DNA of 42,846 nt from Chloroflexota bacterium. Its GTDB lineage: Bacteria > Chloroflexota > Dehalococcoidia > SHYD01 > JACQUQ01. Position 1 is the stretch's first letter. Each line of letters opens with the position of its first letter. The notes under the pieces are model-generated. The model searched no databases and was not told the origin of the DNA. It was given only the letters and a program-made list of their open reading frames with translations. A program made the position numbers and the translations under genes. The DNA lies in assembly GCA_016210175.1 (NCBI GenBank), contig JACQUQ010000214.1:1-42846 (forward strand), written 5' to 3'. Of this stretch, positions 7,751 to 16,827 are shown piece by piece.

Positions 7751-8683
7751 TCAGGCTTGGTGGTAGCGGAGGACCGCCGCGCGCACGGCATCGTAGTCCC
7801 GCGTGCCCTCCTGGCCCAGGGCAGTGAGGTACGCGCTGCGGGCCTCCCGCTCCCGGCGCAGGCGGGCCACCGGCAGCCGCAGGCGCGCCGCAAGGGCGAC
7901 CCACACGGCCTGCTGGTCCGTAAAGTCATAGGTGTCGGTGGCAGCATCCCAGGTGCTGAGGGGGTCGGCGTGGACGGCGGCCGCATCCTCCCCCGGTCGC
8001 AGCAGCAGCACGCTGGTCACCCGCCGTACCAGACGGCGCTCCTGGTACCCCGCGGCCAGCAGGACGGTCAGGGGAACCCGTTGTGCGAAGGTGCGCCGGG
8101 GCACTCCCACCGGAGGCGGCTCCAGCTGTCCTACCAGCTCGTCGAGGCTTGCCGCGTGCATGGTTGCGGCCAGCGCGTAGCCGCGCCCGGCCAGGTCGAA
8201 CACGGTGGCGGCCTGACGCCCCCAGAGGTACCCCGGCAAGTGGTCGCTGATCTCGTTCACCAGAATGCGGGTGCGGGCCGGGTCGGTACGCTCCACAAAG
8301 GCGAAGGTCTCCCGCTGCCCGGCGGTAAACACGGGAGTGGCCTCGGGCGCCAGGAAGGCCAGGAGCGCGGTGAGGAGCGTCGTCTTGCCGACGCCAGGAG
8401 CGTGCCCGCCCACCACCACCAGGGAGGCATGGCGCTCGATGGCGAGCCAGAGCAGGGCAGCCAGGGGCGCGTCGAGCGTGCCCTCGTCCATCAGGTCGAG
8501 GACCGAGCGGAACTCCCGGCCCCACCAGAAGCCGCCGCCCCACCAGTCATCGGGGAAGTCGAAGCTCTGCACCGTCGTTGCCCCAAACCGCGTCGCCCAC
8601 CACCACATCGTCCCCACCGCCTGCCAGGAAGGTCGCGGCCAAACCGCCTTGCCCTCCCGCTGAGACACGGCTGCGTTTGGCAC
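7751..8683 (-). CDS. Orphan VirB11/CpaF-like secretion ATPase homologue
   Basis: 310 aa from GTG at 8683. Residues ~65-200 form a P-loop domain with Walker A GHAPGVGKTTLL and a later segment (GRGYALAATMHAASLDELVGQL) like the His/Walker region of type II/IV secretion and pilus ATPases, where 'TxHA' is typical. The N-terminus is unusually tryptophan-rich (PDDWWGGGFWW). The C-terminal ~80 residues are Arg/Ala-rich. No pilin, TadB/C or secretion gene is adjacent. A TTGGCA/TATGAT promoter lies immediately upstream; since its -10 sits two bases before the GTG, a downstream start such as ATG 8608 may be the true one. Confidence 0.6.
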   Translation of the reverse strand: MPNAAVSQREGKAVWPRPSWQAVGTMWWWATRFGATTVQSFDFPDDWWGGGFWWGREFRSVLDLMDEGTLDAPLAALLWLAIERHASLVVVGGHAPGVGKTTLLTALLAFLAPEATPVFTAGQRETFAFVERTDPARTRILVNEISDHLPGYLWGRQAATVFDLAGRGYALAATMHAASLDELVGQLEPPPVGVPRRTFAQRVPLTVLLAAGYQERRLVRRVTSVLLLRPGEDAAAVHADPLSTWDAATDTYDFTDQQAVWVALAARLRLPVARLRREREARSAYLTALGQEGTRDYDAVRAAVLRYHQA

Positions 8684-8685
8684 CG

Positions 8686-8714
8686 ATCATAACGCACCGA
8701 TGCGGCAGTGCCAA
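8686..8714 (-). promoter_or_regulatory. Promoter for the VirB11-like ATPase gene
   Basis: On the minus strand TTGGCA and TATGAT are separated by exactly 17 bases. The predicted transcript start falls just inside the annotated GTG start, implying either a downstream start codon or a leaderless message. Confidence 0.5.
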
Positions 8715-8883
8715 GGGGGAATACAGGAAGCTGCGCTGCCCGGCGACCCGGCCGCTTTTCCAGGCGATCACCTGGCCAAACGGCGGATGTGCTCCTGCGG
8801 CGCCAGGTGTACTGTAGGAAGTGCGAGACCACATGGCACGTTGGGGTACGGCAGTGCCCGCAGTGGCCGGGCAGGAGGGGAAC

Positions 8884-9807
8884 ATGGCGCAACCGGAGCA
8901 GGCAGGGGCGACCGGCGTGTTGGCCGGGCTATCGGATGAACTGGCAGGGGCAGTCGAGCGGGCGGCAGCCGCGGTAGTCCGGGTGGACGCCCGGCGTCGG
9001 CTGAGCGCCAGCGGGATCATCTGGGAGGCAACGGGCCTGGTGGTCACCGCCGACCATGTGCTGGAACGGGAGGAAGATATCACGGTCGGCCTGGCCGATG
9101 GGCGGGACCTGGCAGCGACCATCGTGGGCCGCGATCCGGGCACCGACCTGGCGCTGCTGCGGGTGGAGGCCCAGGGCCTGGCCGCGGCGGCGCCCGGTCC
9201 GGCCCCCCGCGTCGGGCACCTCGTACTGGCCCTGGGACGCCCCGGCCCGGGCGGGCCGATGGCGACGGCCGGCATCGTGAGCGCGCTGGGCGGCCCGGCC
9301 CGGACCTGGCGCGGCAGCCGGCTGGAGGGGTTCATCCGCACCGATGCGGTCCTGTACCCCGGCTTTTCCGGTGGGCCGCTGGTGGATGTGACCGGGCGGG
9401 TGCTGGGCCTCAATAGCTCCCACCTGGCCCAGGGGATGAGCCTCGCCATCCCGGTGGAGAGCGTTGCCCGCATCGTGGCGGCGCTGCTGCAAACCGGCCG
9501 AGTGCGGCGCGGCTTCCTGGGTATCACCAGCCAGCCGGTCCTGCTCCCCATCGGGCTGCGGCGCCGCCTGGATCTGGACCAGGAGACCGGCCTGCTGGTC
9601 GTGGGAGTAGAGCCGGACGGCCCCGCCGACCGCGGCGGCATGCTGCTGGGTGATGTGCTGGTGGGCCTTGCCGGAGCGCCGGTGCGGGATACCGATGACC
9701 TGCAACGCCTGCTGACCGGCGAGCGGATAGGGCAGCCGACACCCGTGCGGGTCATTCGGGGCGGCGAGGTGCGTGACCTGACCATAACGGTCGGTGAGCG
9801 GCGCTGA
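8884..9807 (+). CDS. HtrA-like serine protease with PDZ domain (first copy)
   Basis: 307 aa from ATG 8884, which has AGGAGGGG just upstream; the track's start at 8821 lacks such a site. This is a trypsin-like DegP/HtrA fold with the triad visible: His58 (TADHVL), Asp88 (GTDLALL) and Ser162 (GFSGGPLVD). The C-terminal ~90 residues form a PDZ domain (LLVVGVEPDGPADRGGMLLGDVLVGLAG). No signal peptide or membrane anchor is visible, unlike most HtrA proteins, so a cytoplasmic location is inferred. GFSGGP replaces the usual GNSGGP. It is followed 24 bases later by a second, more canonical protease. Confidence 0.85.
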   Translation: MAQPEQAGATGVLAGLSDELAGAVERAAAAVVRVDARRRLSASGIIWEATGLVVTADHVLEREEDITVGLADGRDLAATIVGRDPGTDLALLRVEAQGLAAAAPGPAPRVGHLVLALGRPGPGGPMATAGIVSALGGPARTWRGSRLEGFIRTDAVLYPGFSGGPLVDVTGRVLGLNSSHLAQGMSLAIPVESVARIVAALLQTGRVRRGFLGITSQPVLLPIGLRRRLDLDQETGLLVVGVEPDGPADRGGMLLGDVLVGLAGAPVRDTDDLQRLLTGERIGQPTPVRVIRGGEVRDLTITVGERR

Positions 9808-9831
9808 GTCACGGGTACGGGGAGGTGTCCC

Positions 9832-10719
9832 ATGGCGATCGTAGCAACGCCCCTCCTGGAGCAAGCCTCCGCGGAGGTGGCTGCCCTGGCGGCGCAGGTG
9901 CAGCCGAGCCTGGTGCTGGTGCAGACGCCGGGCGGTGGCAGCGGTTCCGGCATTATCTGGAGCGCCGATGGGCTGATCGTGACCAACCATCACGTCGTTC
10001 CCCATGGGCAGGCTGAGGTAGTGCTCCAGGAGGGCCGCCGGCTCCCGGCAGCCGTGGCCTTCCGCGATCCACGGCGGGACCTGGCAGCCCTGCGGGTACC
10101 GGCCCAAGGGTTGGCCCCGGCCACGTTCGGCGATTCCACCCGGCTGCGGGTGGGGGAGCTGGTGCTGGCCGTGGGCAATCCCCTGGGGCTGCGCGGCGCG
10201 GCAACCGTGGGGGTCGTCAGTGGCCTGGGGCGGCGCTTCGGGCTACCGGGACGCCGGGGACAGGAGGTGATTCAGGCGGACGTTGCGCTGGCGCCGGGGA
10301 ACTCCGGCGGCCCCTTGCTGGACGTGCAGGGCCGAGTCGTGGGGATCAACGCGCTGATCCTCTCGCCCGGCATGGCCCTGGCTGTGCCCAGCCATGTCGC
10401 CCAGGCTTTCGTGTCAAACGAGGACGGCGGCGTCCGGTTGGGGATCAGCGTCCAGGATGTGGCGCTGTCGCCCGCGCTCCAGGCGCGCACCGGCAGGGCG
10501 CGGGCGCTGCTGGTGGCAGATGTGGTCACCGGAGGCCCGGCGGACCTGGGCGGACTGTTGCCGGGCGACCTGCTGCTGGCCCTGGAGGGGCAGCCCGTCG
10601 CGACCACCGACGACCTGCTGGACCGTCTGGCAGAGCAGCGTCCGGGCGTGGCGCTACGGGTTGCCACCCTGCGGGGCGGGCGATTACGCACGGTCGTGGT
10701 GCTGCCCGTGCGCGCCTGA
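9832..10719 (+). CDS. HtrA-like serine protease with PDZ domain (second copy)
   Basis: 295 aa, paralogous to the preceding gene. The triad is His54 (TNHHVV), Asp83 (RRDLAAL) and Ser158 (GNSGGPLLD). The C-terminal PDZ domain contains LVADVVTGGPADLGGLLPGDLLLALEG. Again there is no signal sequence; the N-terminus is an amphipathic Ala-rich helix. The ATG is preceded by GGGGAGGTGTCCC. The 24-base gap before it and the 13-base gap to the following regulator indicate one operon. Differences at the active-site loop suggest the two proteases divide substrates or form a mixed oligomer. Confidence 0.88.
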   Translation: MAIVATPLLEQASAEVAALAAQVQPSLVLVQTPGGGSGSGIIWSADGLIVTNHHVVPHGQAEVVLQEGRRLPAAVAFRDPRRDLAALRVPAQGLAPATFGDSTRLRVGELVLAVGNPLGLRGAATVGVVSGLGRRFGLPGRRGQEVIQADVALAPGNSGGPLLDVQGRVVGINALILSPGMALAVPSHVAQAFVSNEDGGVRLGISVQDVALSPALQARTGRARALLVADVVTGGPADLGGLLPGDLLLALEGQPVATTDDLLDRLAEQRPGVALRVATLRGGRLRTVVVLPVRA

Positions 10720-10732
10720 AAGGAGCCTGACG

Positions 10733-11371
10733 GTGGCACGGGTCCTTGTCATCTCGCCGCTGCCCGCGGTGCGTGCGGGCCTGGCGATGCTCCTCCAGGT
10801 GGAGGCCGGGCACGAGGTCGTGGGGCAGGAGGCGTCGCTAGCGGCCCTGGACCAGCTGCCTCCGGACCGCGCGCCCGAGGTCGTGGTGGTTGCCCCGGAG
10901 TCCGCCGACGAGATGGATGCCCTGCTGGAGCACGCCGCGACGGACCCTGCCCTGCGGGTCGTGGTCCTGGGGCCGGTGGCCGGTGATGAGCGGCTGGGGG
11001 AGGTCTTTGCCGCCCGTCCCTGGGCCTACGTGCCCCGCGACGCCAGCGGCGAAGAGCTGGGGGCAGCGGTCGCGGCGGTGGCCCGCGGGCTGATCGCGCT
11101 GCACCCCGGCCTGGCGCTGCGCCTGGCGGAGGCCGGGAGCGCTCCCCTGCCCGGAGGCCCGGCCACGCCGGGCGCCGATCTGACGCCCCGCGAGCGGGAG
11201 GTACTGCACCTGGTGGCGCAGGGGCTTCCGAACAAGGCCATCGCTGCGCACCTGGGGATCAGCGAGCACACGGTCAAGTTCCACGTGGCCTCGGTCCTGG
11301 CGAAGCTGGGGGCTGCCAGCCGGGCCGAGGCCGTGCGCCTGGGCGCGCGCCGGGGGCTTATCGTGCTGTAA
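10733..11371 (+). CDS. LuxR/NarL-family regulator with degenerate receiver
   Basis: 212 aa from GTG 10733, with AAAGGAG seven bases upstream; the track ORF starts inside the protease gene. The C-terminal ~65 residues are a LuxR HTH (LTPREREVLHLVAQGLPNKAIAAHLGISEHTVKFH). The N-terminal ~125 residues align with a NarL receiver, but the acidic pair after strand 1 is replaced (VISPLPAVRAG), the phospho-acceptor Asp position reads VVVAPESAD, and the conserved Lys region reads YVPRDAS. It is therefore probably a pseudo-receiver not controlled by phosphorylation. Operon position behind two proteases suggests a linked regulon. Its 3' end overlaps the convergent DUF815 gene by 14 bases. Confidence 0.85.
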   Translation: MARVLVISPLPAVRAGLAMLLQVEAGHEVVGQEASLAALDQLPPDRAPEVVVVAPESADEMDALLEHAATDPALRVVVLGPVAGDERLGEVFAARPWAYVPRDASGEELGAAVAAVARGLIALHPGLALRLAEAGSAPLPGGPATPGADLTPREREVLHLVAQGLPNKAIAAHLGISEHTVKFHVASVLAKLGAASRAEAVRLGARRGLIVL

Positions 11372-12755
11372 GCCCGTCGGGGTTATGATGCCCTGTGAGG
11401 GCTAATTCGCCGGTGAGGTGGTCGATGAACTGGCGGGCGGTGCGCCCAGAGCGGCCGTTCTGCCACTGCGCCCAGGCGATAGCCCGCCGCCGTACCTCCT
11501 CACGCGGGACCGCCAGGCCCCGCTTCTGGGCCAGGGACTCCACAATCGCCAGGAAGCGTTCCTGACTGGGAGCCATGAAGGTCACACGCAGGCCGAAGCG
11601 GGCCGCCAGGGAGAGTTTCTCCTCCATCGTGTCCTGCACGTGGAGTTCATCATCGCCGGGGGCAACGCGGTCGCCGAAGTGTTCCTTCACCAGGTGCCGC
11701 CGGTTGGAGGTGGCGTACAGCAGCACATTGTCGGGCCGGGCCTCCAGCCCGCCCTCCAGGATGGCTTTCAGCGCTTTGTAGTGGGTCTCCTGCTCCTCGA
11801 AGGACAGATCATCGACGAACAGGATGAAGCGCTCCGGGCGTCCCCGCAACAGCGCCAGGATGCGGGGGAAGTCGGCCAGGTCTTCCTTGGCGACTTCAAT
11901 CAGGCGCAGGCCGCGGTCGGCGTAGGCGTGGAGCAGGGCCTTCACCGTCGAGGACTTGCCGGTGCCCTGGTCGCCGTAGAGCAGCACGTTGTTGGCCGGG
12001 GATCCCGCCACAAACTGGAGCGTGTTGCGGACGACCGGCTCCCGCTCCCGCTCGTAGCCCACCAGGTCTTCCAGGCGGATAGGGTCTGGCGTCGCCACCC
12101 CCTCCAGTCGCCCCTCGCCCCCGCGGCGGGTCCAGCGGAAGGCCCGATAGCGTCCGAAGTCGCCGGCCCCCGCGGCGCGGTAGTAGTCGGCCAGGGACTC
12201 CACCATCGCGCCCCAGTGCGGTGCGGCGGCCAGGTCGTGCTTGGTACGCTGCCGTGCGGAATGCTCGACCGCGGAGCCGTCTTCCAGGGGCCGGAAGCCG
12301 ATCCATGGCACCCACGACGTGTCGCCGGTTGCGGCCGCCAGGGCCGTGCAGACCTGGGTGGCGTCTACGACGAACAGCGCCTGGAGGGCCCGCAGGTCGC
12401 GGCTCGCCTGGGCAATGAGGGCCGGGCCAATGGCCTCGATAGCGACGCGCTCTGCCTTGCGGCTGAAGGGGTTGGCGCTGTCCAGGAGCCGGTTCAAGAG
12501 GTGGTTCTGCCAGGCGTCGCCCACCGGCGGCTCGGCGCTCAGTTCCTCCGCTTCCGCCAGCAAGCAGAAGACCCGGCCGTACTGGGCTGCCAGGACCGTC
12601 GCGTTGGCCCCCTCGCAGAGCGCCTCCAGCAGCCCCAGCCACTCCCGTCCGATCGCATCCTCCACCACGTCATGGAACAGCGCGAGGGTAGCGGTGCGCT
12701 CTCGGGCCGTCCGCAGGGCGTCAAACTCATGGCTGGCCGACCACACTCCGGCCAT
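11358..12755 (-). CDS. DUF815 family AAA ATPase
   Basis: 465 aa from ATG 12755, which has a strong AAGGAGG site; the longer ORF in the track merely reads through from upstream. The N-terminal half is helical and variable. The C-terminal half is the DUF815 ATPase: YEREREPVVRNTLQF, Walker A GDQGTGKSS, Walker B FILFVDDLSFE, then a sensor region LLYATSNRRHLVKE. The family is widespread and of unknown function. It lies 34 bases downstream of the ene-reductase on the same strand, so co-transcription is likely. Confidence 0.88.
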   Translation of the reverse strand: MAGVWSASHEFDALRTARERTATLALFHDVVEDAIGREWLGLLEALCEGANATVLAAQYGRVFCLLAEAEELSAEPPVGDAWQNHLLNRLLDSANPFSRKAERVAIEAIGPALIAQASRDLRALQALFVVDATQVCTALAAATGDTSWVPWIGFRPLEDGSAVEHSARQRTKHDLAAAPHWGAMVESLADYYRAAGAGDFGRYRAFRWTRRGGEGRLEGVATPDPIRLEDLVGYEREREPVVRNTLQFVAGSPANNVLLYGDQGTGKSSTVKALLHAYADRGLRLIEVAKEDLADFPRILALLRGRPERFILFVDDLSFEEQETHYKALKAILEGGLEARPDNVLLYATSNRRHLVKEHFGDRVAPGDDELHVQDTMEEKLSLAARFGLRVTFMAPSQERFLAIVESLAQKRGLAVPREEVRRRAIAWAQWQNGRSGRTARQFIDHLTGELALTGHHNPDGLTAR

Positions 12756-12789
12756 AGTGTCCTCCTTCGCTGCGTGGTGGCCCCCTGGT

Positions 12790-13830
12790 CTAGCGTTTTG
12801 CCCGCAGGTATTGCCAGGGCCAGGCAACCTCGCGGCCCAGGACCGACGCGGCGTGCAGGGGCCAGTAGGGGTGTCGCAGGAGCTCCCGGCCGAGCACCAC
12901 GAGATCGGCCCGGCCGTTGCGGATAATCTCATCGGCCATCTCGGGAGCCGTGATAAGGCCCACGGCTCCGGTAGGGACGGCGGCCTCCCGGCGGATACGC
13001 TCGGCGAAGGGGACCTGGTAGCCGGGGCCAAGCGCGATCTGCTGGGTGGGCACCAGGCCGCCGGAGGAGCAGTCGATGAGGTCCACGCCGCGCTCCCCCA
13101 GGGTCTTCGCCAGCGCCACCGACTGGTCGAGGTCCCAGCCACCGGGGGACCAGTCGGTGGCGGAGATACGGACGAACAGCGGGCGGTCCTCCGGCCAGAC
13201 CGTCCGAATGGCGTCCACCACCTGGTGGAGCAGCCGGAAGCGGTGCGGCAGGGGGCCGCCGTACTCGTCCTCCCGCTCGTTACTCAGGGGAGAGAGGAAC
13301 TCATGGATGAGGTAGCCGTGCGCGGCATGGACCTCCAGCACCTCGAACCCGGCGTCCAGCGCGCGGCACGCTGCCTGACGAAAGGCGACCACCACGCCCG
13401 CGATCTCCTCCCGGCTGAGCGCCTGGGGGACGCGCCAGCCCTCCCCATAGGGGAGCGGGCTGGGGGCGACGGGCGTCTCCGGACCGTGACCTTGCTGGTC
13501 GGTCCAGGCCTTGCGCCCGGCGTGGGCCAATTGGATCCCCATGCGCGCACCCTGGCTCTGGCAAAAGCGCACAATGCGGGCCAGGGGCTCCACCTGGTCG
13601 TCGCTCCAGAGCCCCAGGTCGCCCAGGCTCAGGCGACCGTGGCTCTCCACGGCAGTCGCCTCCACGCAGACGAGGCCCGCCCCGCCCACCGCCCGGCTGC
13701 CCAGGTGTACCAGGTGCCAGTCGGTAGCGCAGCCATCCACAGGCCCGGAGTACTGGCACATGGGGCTGACCATAATGCGGTTGCGGAACGTGGTGCCACG
13801 CAGTGTCAGCGGTTCAAAGAGATGCGGCAT
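12790..13830 (-). CDS. namA: Old Yellow Enzyme family NADH:flavin oxidoreductase (NamA/YqjM type)
   Basis: 346 aa FMN TIM-barrel ene-reductase. The N-terminus (LFEPLTLRGTTFRNRIMVSPMCQYS) has the Cys and Tyr of the YqjM subclass (MCQY). The paired histidines of substrate binding are in QLAHAGRK and the HAAHGYL segment. The C-terminal phosphate-binding strands (VGLITAPEMADEII, ADLVVLGRELLRHPYWP) are also typical. It reduces activated C=C bonds of unsaturated carbonyls or nitro compounds with NAD(P)H. The start has GGGAAGGAT upstream. The gene symbol reflects subclass resemblance; the native substrate is unknown. Confidence 0.88.
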   Translation of the reverse strand: MPHLFEPLTLRGTTFRNRIMVSPMCQYSGPVDGCATDWHLVHLGSRAVGGAGLVCVEATAVESHGRLSLGDLGLWSDDQVEPLARIVRFCQSQGARMGIQLAHAGRKAWTDQQGHGPETPVAPSPLPYGEGWRVPQALSREEIAGVVVAFRQAACRALDAGFEVLEVHAAHGYLIHEFLSPLSNEREDEYGGPLPHRFRLLHQVVDAIRTVWPEDRPLFVRISATDWSPGGWDLDQSVALAKTLGERGVDLIDCSSGGLVPTQQIALGPGYQVPFAERIRREAAVPTGAVGLITAPEMADEIIRNGRADLVVLGRELLRHPYWPLHAASVLGREVAWPWQYLRAKR

Positions 13831-13983
13831 GGGTATCCTTCCCTGTGTCCTTGGCCCGCTGGGGGCCGCTCAGCGCGCCGTACGGGCGCGGCCATCCAGT
13901 CCAGGCTGTCCAAGGCGGCACAGCACCTTAAGAGCATACACGAAAACGCCGGGAGAAGGTAAGGGGATGCGGCCGCCAACGCG

Positions 13984-15214
13984 CCGGGCGGTGTCAAAGT
14001 CGGGCGGGCAGGGCACCGATAAGGCTCAAGGTGTGGAGTGGATGGGCATCGTCGTGCCGCAGCGCAGCAGCGATGTTCTTCCAGCCCGTCTGCCGCAGCA
14101 GACCGATACAGGCATTACGCAACGCGGCCAGCGCCTGCGGTGCACTGCCTTGGTGCGTCTGCCCGGCATCCTCGCCCATGGTCACATCCCGCACGTAGTA
14201 CAGCCGGTTCTCGATCCCCCAATGCCCGCGCCAGGAGCGTTGCAGATGGTCGGCACTGGCCTGCTCGTGGGTCAGGCTGGTCACCGCAGACGTGGTCTCC
14301 TGCGCCACCTCCCCGGTGGTGATGGTCACGCGCTCGCAGGTGCGGCGCAGGACGTGGCCGCCCCCTGGCCAGTTGCGCCACCCGTTCAGGGCCGTGCTGG
14401 CCTCCAGCGTTCTGGTCTCCAGCCGGCCATGCCCCTGCTCGCAGCTCCGGTAGGTCCAGTATGCGGCAGCCTTGGCGTCTGCCAGCCACGGGGGCGTAGC
14501 GAACAACTAGCGATGGCGGCGCGGGTTTCCGGCTGATGGTCCTTGACGACCATGAGGGAGTGCCCGACCCGGTCCAAAATCCGCGGCGCCAGGTCCCGCT
14601 GGGCCAGAGCGCAGCTACCGTGGTGACCGTGCCCCGCAAGTCGCGGTCATCGTGCCGGTGCGGGGCGGCGGTCATCTCGTTGGATTGCTCCTCGGCCTGG
14701 GTCTGGCCCAGCACCAGCGTGCTCGTGTGCCGCATCAGCGACACCAGAGGACACGGCGCTCCGTGTGCGCTGGCGCCCTGCACCTGCTTGCCGTCTCTCG
14801 CCTGCCCCAGCAGCCCAGCGTGGGCAGAGGTTGCCTCCTGTTCCCGTGCGGCGGCGTAGCGGCCCAGCCGCGCTTCCACCACACGCACGTCGACCGTCCG
14901 TAGCGTCCGCCGCAGGGTGGCCTCATTGGGGAGCCGAGTGGGCTGCGGGCCGAGCGCCGCGTGCAGCGTCTCGGCAGGTTCCCGCACCCATTGGGCTATG
15001 GCCCGTCCGTGCCGCTGGCCGCGCACCAGCGCGGCCCCGATGCGGATCAACCGCAGGCTCCATGGGTGCCGTACCCCGCGCCGCTTCCTGGGGTCGGGCA
15101 CCTCCCGCAGCGCCGCCGCCCATGTCGTATCCTGATCCTCGTCCATCGTGTTTCCTCTTCCCGTCTCTCACCTGGGGGAGTTTCCGCGATGGACACGACT
15201 TTGAAATAACCCTG
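13984..15214. mobile_element. Decayed ISAs1-family insertion sequence
   Basis: About 1.23 kb. The right boundary carries the inverted CAGGGTTATTTCAAAGTCG end at 15196-15214. The left end at 13984-14002 is a diverged copy sharing TCAAAGTCG. The transposase inside is broken by two frame changes. The stop codon of its last segment lies within the left inverted repeat, as is usual for this family. No matching direct repeat was found in the flanks, consistent with age. Confidence 0.75.
13994..15146 (-). pseudogene. ISAs1-family transposase, frameshifted
   Basis: Three overlapping frames reconstruct one DDE transposase. The N-terminal part (15146 down to about 14600) has VPDPRKRRGVRHP and ARDGKQVQGA. 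A middle piece around 14500-14580 in a second frame reads GHSLMVVKDHQPETRAAIA. The C-terminal part (14506-13994) in a third frame includes HWGIENRLYYVRDVTMGEDA, the family signature with the last catalytic acidic residue. Two frameshifts make it inactive unless recoded, and no slippery run is obvious at either junction. Confidence 0.82.
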
Positions 15215-15383
15215 AAGGACGCACAGCCACTCGCTGCATTCTTTCCGACTTCGCGGTATCATGGGAGAGGAGAGCAGGCGATCTGGGAAGCCTGGCAGGT
15301 ATCTGTTCCGGGCGCGGGGCGGAGACTGCTCATCCAGCGCACCCGCTCGTTTCCACAACCCACCACGGTAAGGGGGGACCATC

Positions 15384-15797
15384 ATGCAACCTCGGACCTC
15401 CCGGCGGCACCAGCGCCTTAATGACCTCTTGCGCGACGAGCTCGGCAACCTCTTGTTGCACCATACGCGCGACCCGCGCCTGGCGACCCTGGTGAGTATC
15501 ACCGGCGTCGAACTCTCCCCGGATATGCGCTACGCGAAGGTCTACACCAGCATCCTGGGAGTGGACGAAGAGAAGCGTGCGGCCCTCCAGGCCTTGCGGG
15601 GCGCCGAGCGCTACCTGCGCCGTGAGCTGGGGGAGCGCATCACCATGCGCCGCATCCCGGAGCTTCAGTTCCAGTTGGACGAGTCGATCGAGCGCGGCGT
15701 GCGCATCTCACAACTGCTCAAACAGGTCTCCGAAGCCGAGCAAGAGCAGCATCCCCACGACGAAGCCGCGGAGCAGCCGCGGCCTCAGGAGCCGTGA
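15384..15797 (+). CDS. rbfA: Ribosome-binding factor A
   Basis: 137 aa. A KH-like single-domain protein that binds the 30S subunit and matures the 5' end of 16S rRNA, important at low temperature. Recognised from RHQRLNDLLRDELGNLL, the VSITGVELSPDMRYAKVYTSIL block, and the C-terminal MRRIPELQFQLDESIERGVRISQLL. The tail is short and Glu/Pro-rich. Its stop overlaps the start of truB by four bases (GTGA), so the pair is translationally coupled. The AAGGGGGG site upstream supports the start. Confidence 0.95.
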   Translation: MQPRTSRRHQRLNDLLRDELGNLLLHHTRDPRLATLVSITGVELSPDMRYAKVYTSILGVDEEKRAALQALRGAERYLRRELGERITMRRIPELQFQLDESIERGVRISQLLKQVSEAEQEQHPHDEAAEQPRPQEP

Positions 15798-16720
15798 GTA
15801 CTGACGGCCTGCTGAACCTTTTGAAGCCGGTGGGGATGACGTCCTTCGCCGTAGTCGCCCGGGTCCGGCGCGTGACGCACGTGCGCCGGGTGGGCCACGG
15901 CGGTACTTTGGACCCGGACGCGTCCGGCGTGCTGCCCATTGGCCTGGGCCAAGGCACCCGCGTATTCGAATACTTCGCCGAGGCGACCAAAGTCTACCAG
16001 GCCGAGGTCGTCCTTGGCGTCGCCACCGATACCTACGATGCCGCGGGAACGGTCGTGGCCCGGCACGATCCCGCTCCTATCACCCGGCAGCAGGTCGTGG
16101 CGGCCCTTGTGGAGTTTCGGGGCCACATCCTGCAACGGCCGCCCATGTTCAGCGCGCTCAAACGCGCCGGGCAGCGGCTCTACGACCTGGCGCGCCGCGG
16201 CCAGCAGGTCGAGTTGGAGCCGCGCCCGGTGCACATCCTGCGGCTGGAGCTCCTCGACTGGCGGCCGCCGGTCTTCACCCTGGAGGTGGAGTGCGGCCGC
16301 GGCACCTATATCCGCTCCCTGGCCCACGACGTGGGGCAAAAGCTGGGCTGCGGCGCGCACCTCCAGGCCCTGGTGCGGACGCGGGATGGCCCCTTCACCC
16401 TGGACGAGGCCGTGACGCTGGAGGATCTGGAGCGCGCCGTCCAGGAGGGTACCTGGTGCGATCTGCGCTATCCCCTGGATAGCGGCCTGCTGGCCTGGCG
16501 CGCCGCCATCCTCGGCCCGGAGCAGGTCCGCCGCCTGCGGGTGGGGCAGGCCCTCGCCCTGGACCGCGCCACGGCGGACCCGGCGCTCCAGTTTCCCGAC
16601 GGGGAGCCCTGCCGTGCCTACTCCACCGCGGGTGATTTCCTGGCGGTCCTGCGCTATCGCGCTGCCGACGGCCTCTGGCGCCCCGAAAAAGTCTTCGCGA
16701 CGGAGCATGAGCACAACTAG
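15794..16720 (+). CDS. truB: tRNA pseudouridine(55) synthase
   Basis: 308 aa, starting with GTG inside the rbfA stop. TruB isomerises U55 in the T-loop of tRNAs. The catalytic aspartate lies in GHGGTLDPDASGVLPIGLG. The tRNA-binding segment RPPMFSALKRAGQRLYDLAR and the CGRGTYIRSLAHDVGQKLG motif are present. The C-terminal ~70 residues resemble a PUA-like tail. rbfA-truB adjacency is widely conserved, often behind nusA-infB, which are not seen here. Confidence 0.95.
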   Translation: MSTDGLLNLLKPVGMTSFAVVARVRRVTHVRRVGHGGTLDPDASGVLPIGLGQGTRVFEYFAEATKVYQAEVVLGVATDTYDAAGTVVARHDPAPITRQQVVAALVEFRGHILQRPPMFSALKRAGQRLYDLARRGQQVELEPRPVHILRLELLDWRPPVFTLEVECGRGTYIRSLAHDVGQKLGCGAHLQALVRTRDGPFTLDEAVTLEDLERAVQEGTWCDLRYPLDSGLLAWRAAILGPEQVRRLRVGQALALDRATADPALQFPDGEPCRAYSTAGDFLAVLRYRAADGLWRPEKVFATEHEHN

Positions 16721-16827
16721 CTTCGGTGTGGTCCCCTGGCGTGGAGCAAGCAACGGGCGTATGGTGGAGATGGGACGAAGAGGTTGGGGCGGCTTCCACA
16801 GGCACCCAGACCCCCGCGCCATGGAGA

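Noticed and set aside
8708-8977. ORF with YCRKCETTWHVGVRQCPQW, like a zinc ribbon
   Set aside because: The last expected Cys is Trp, the frame has no ribosome-binding site, and it runs out of frame into the protease gene.
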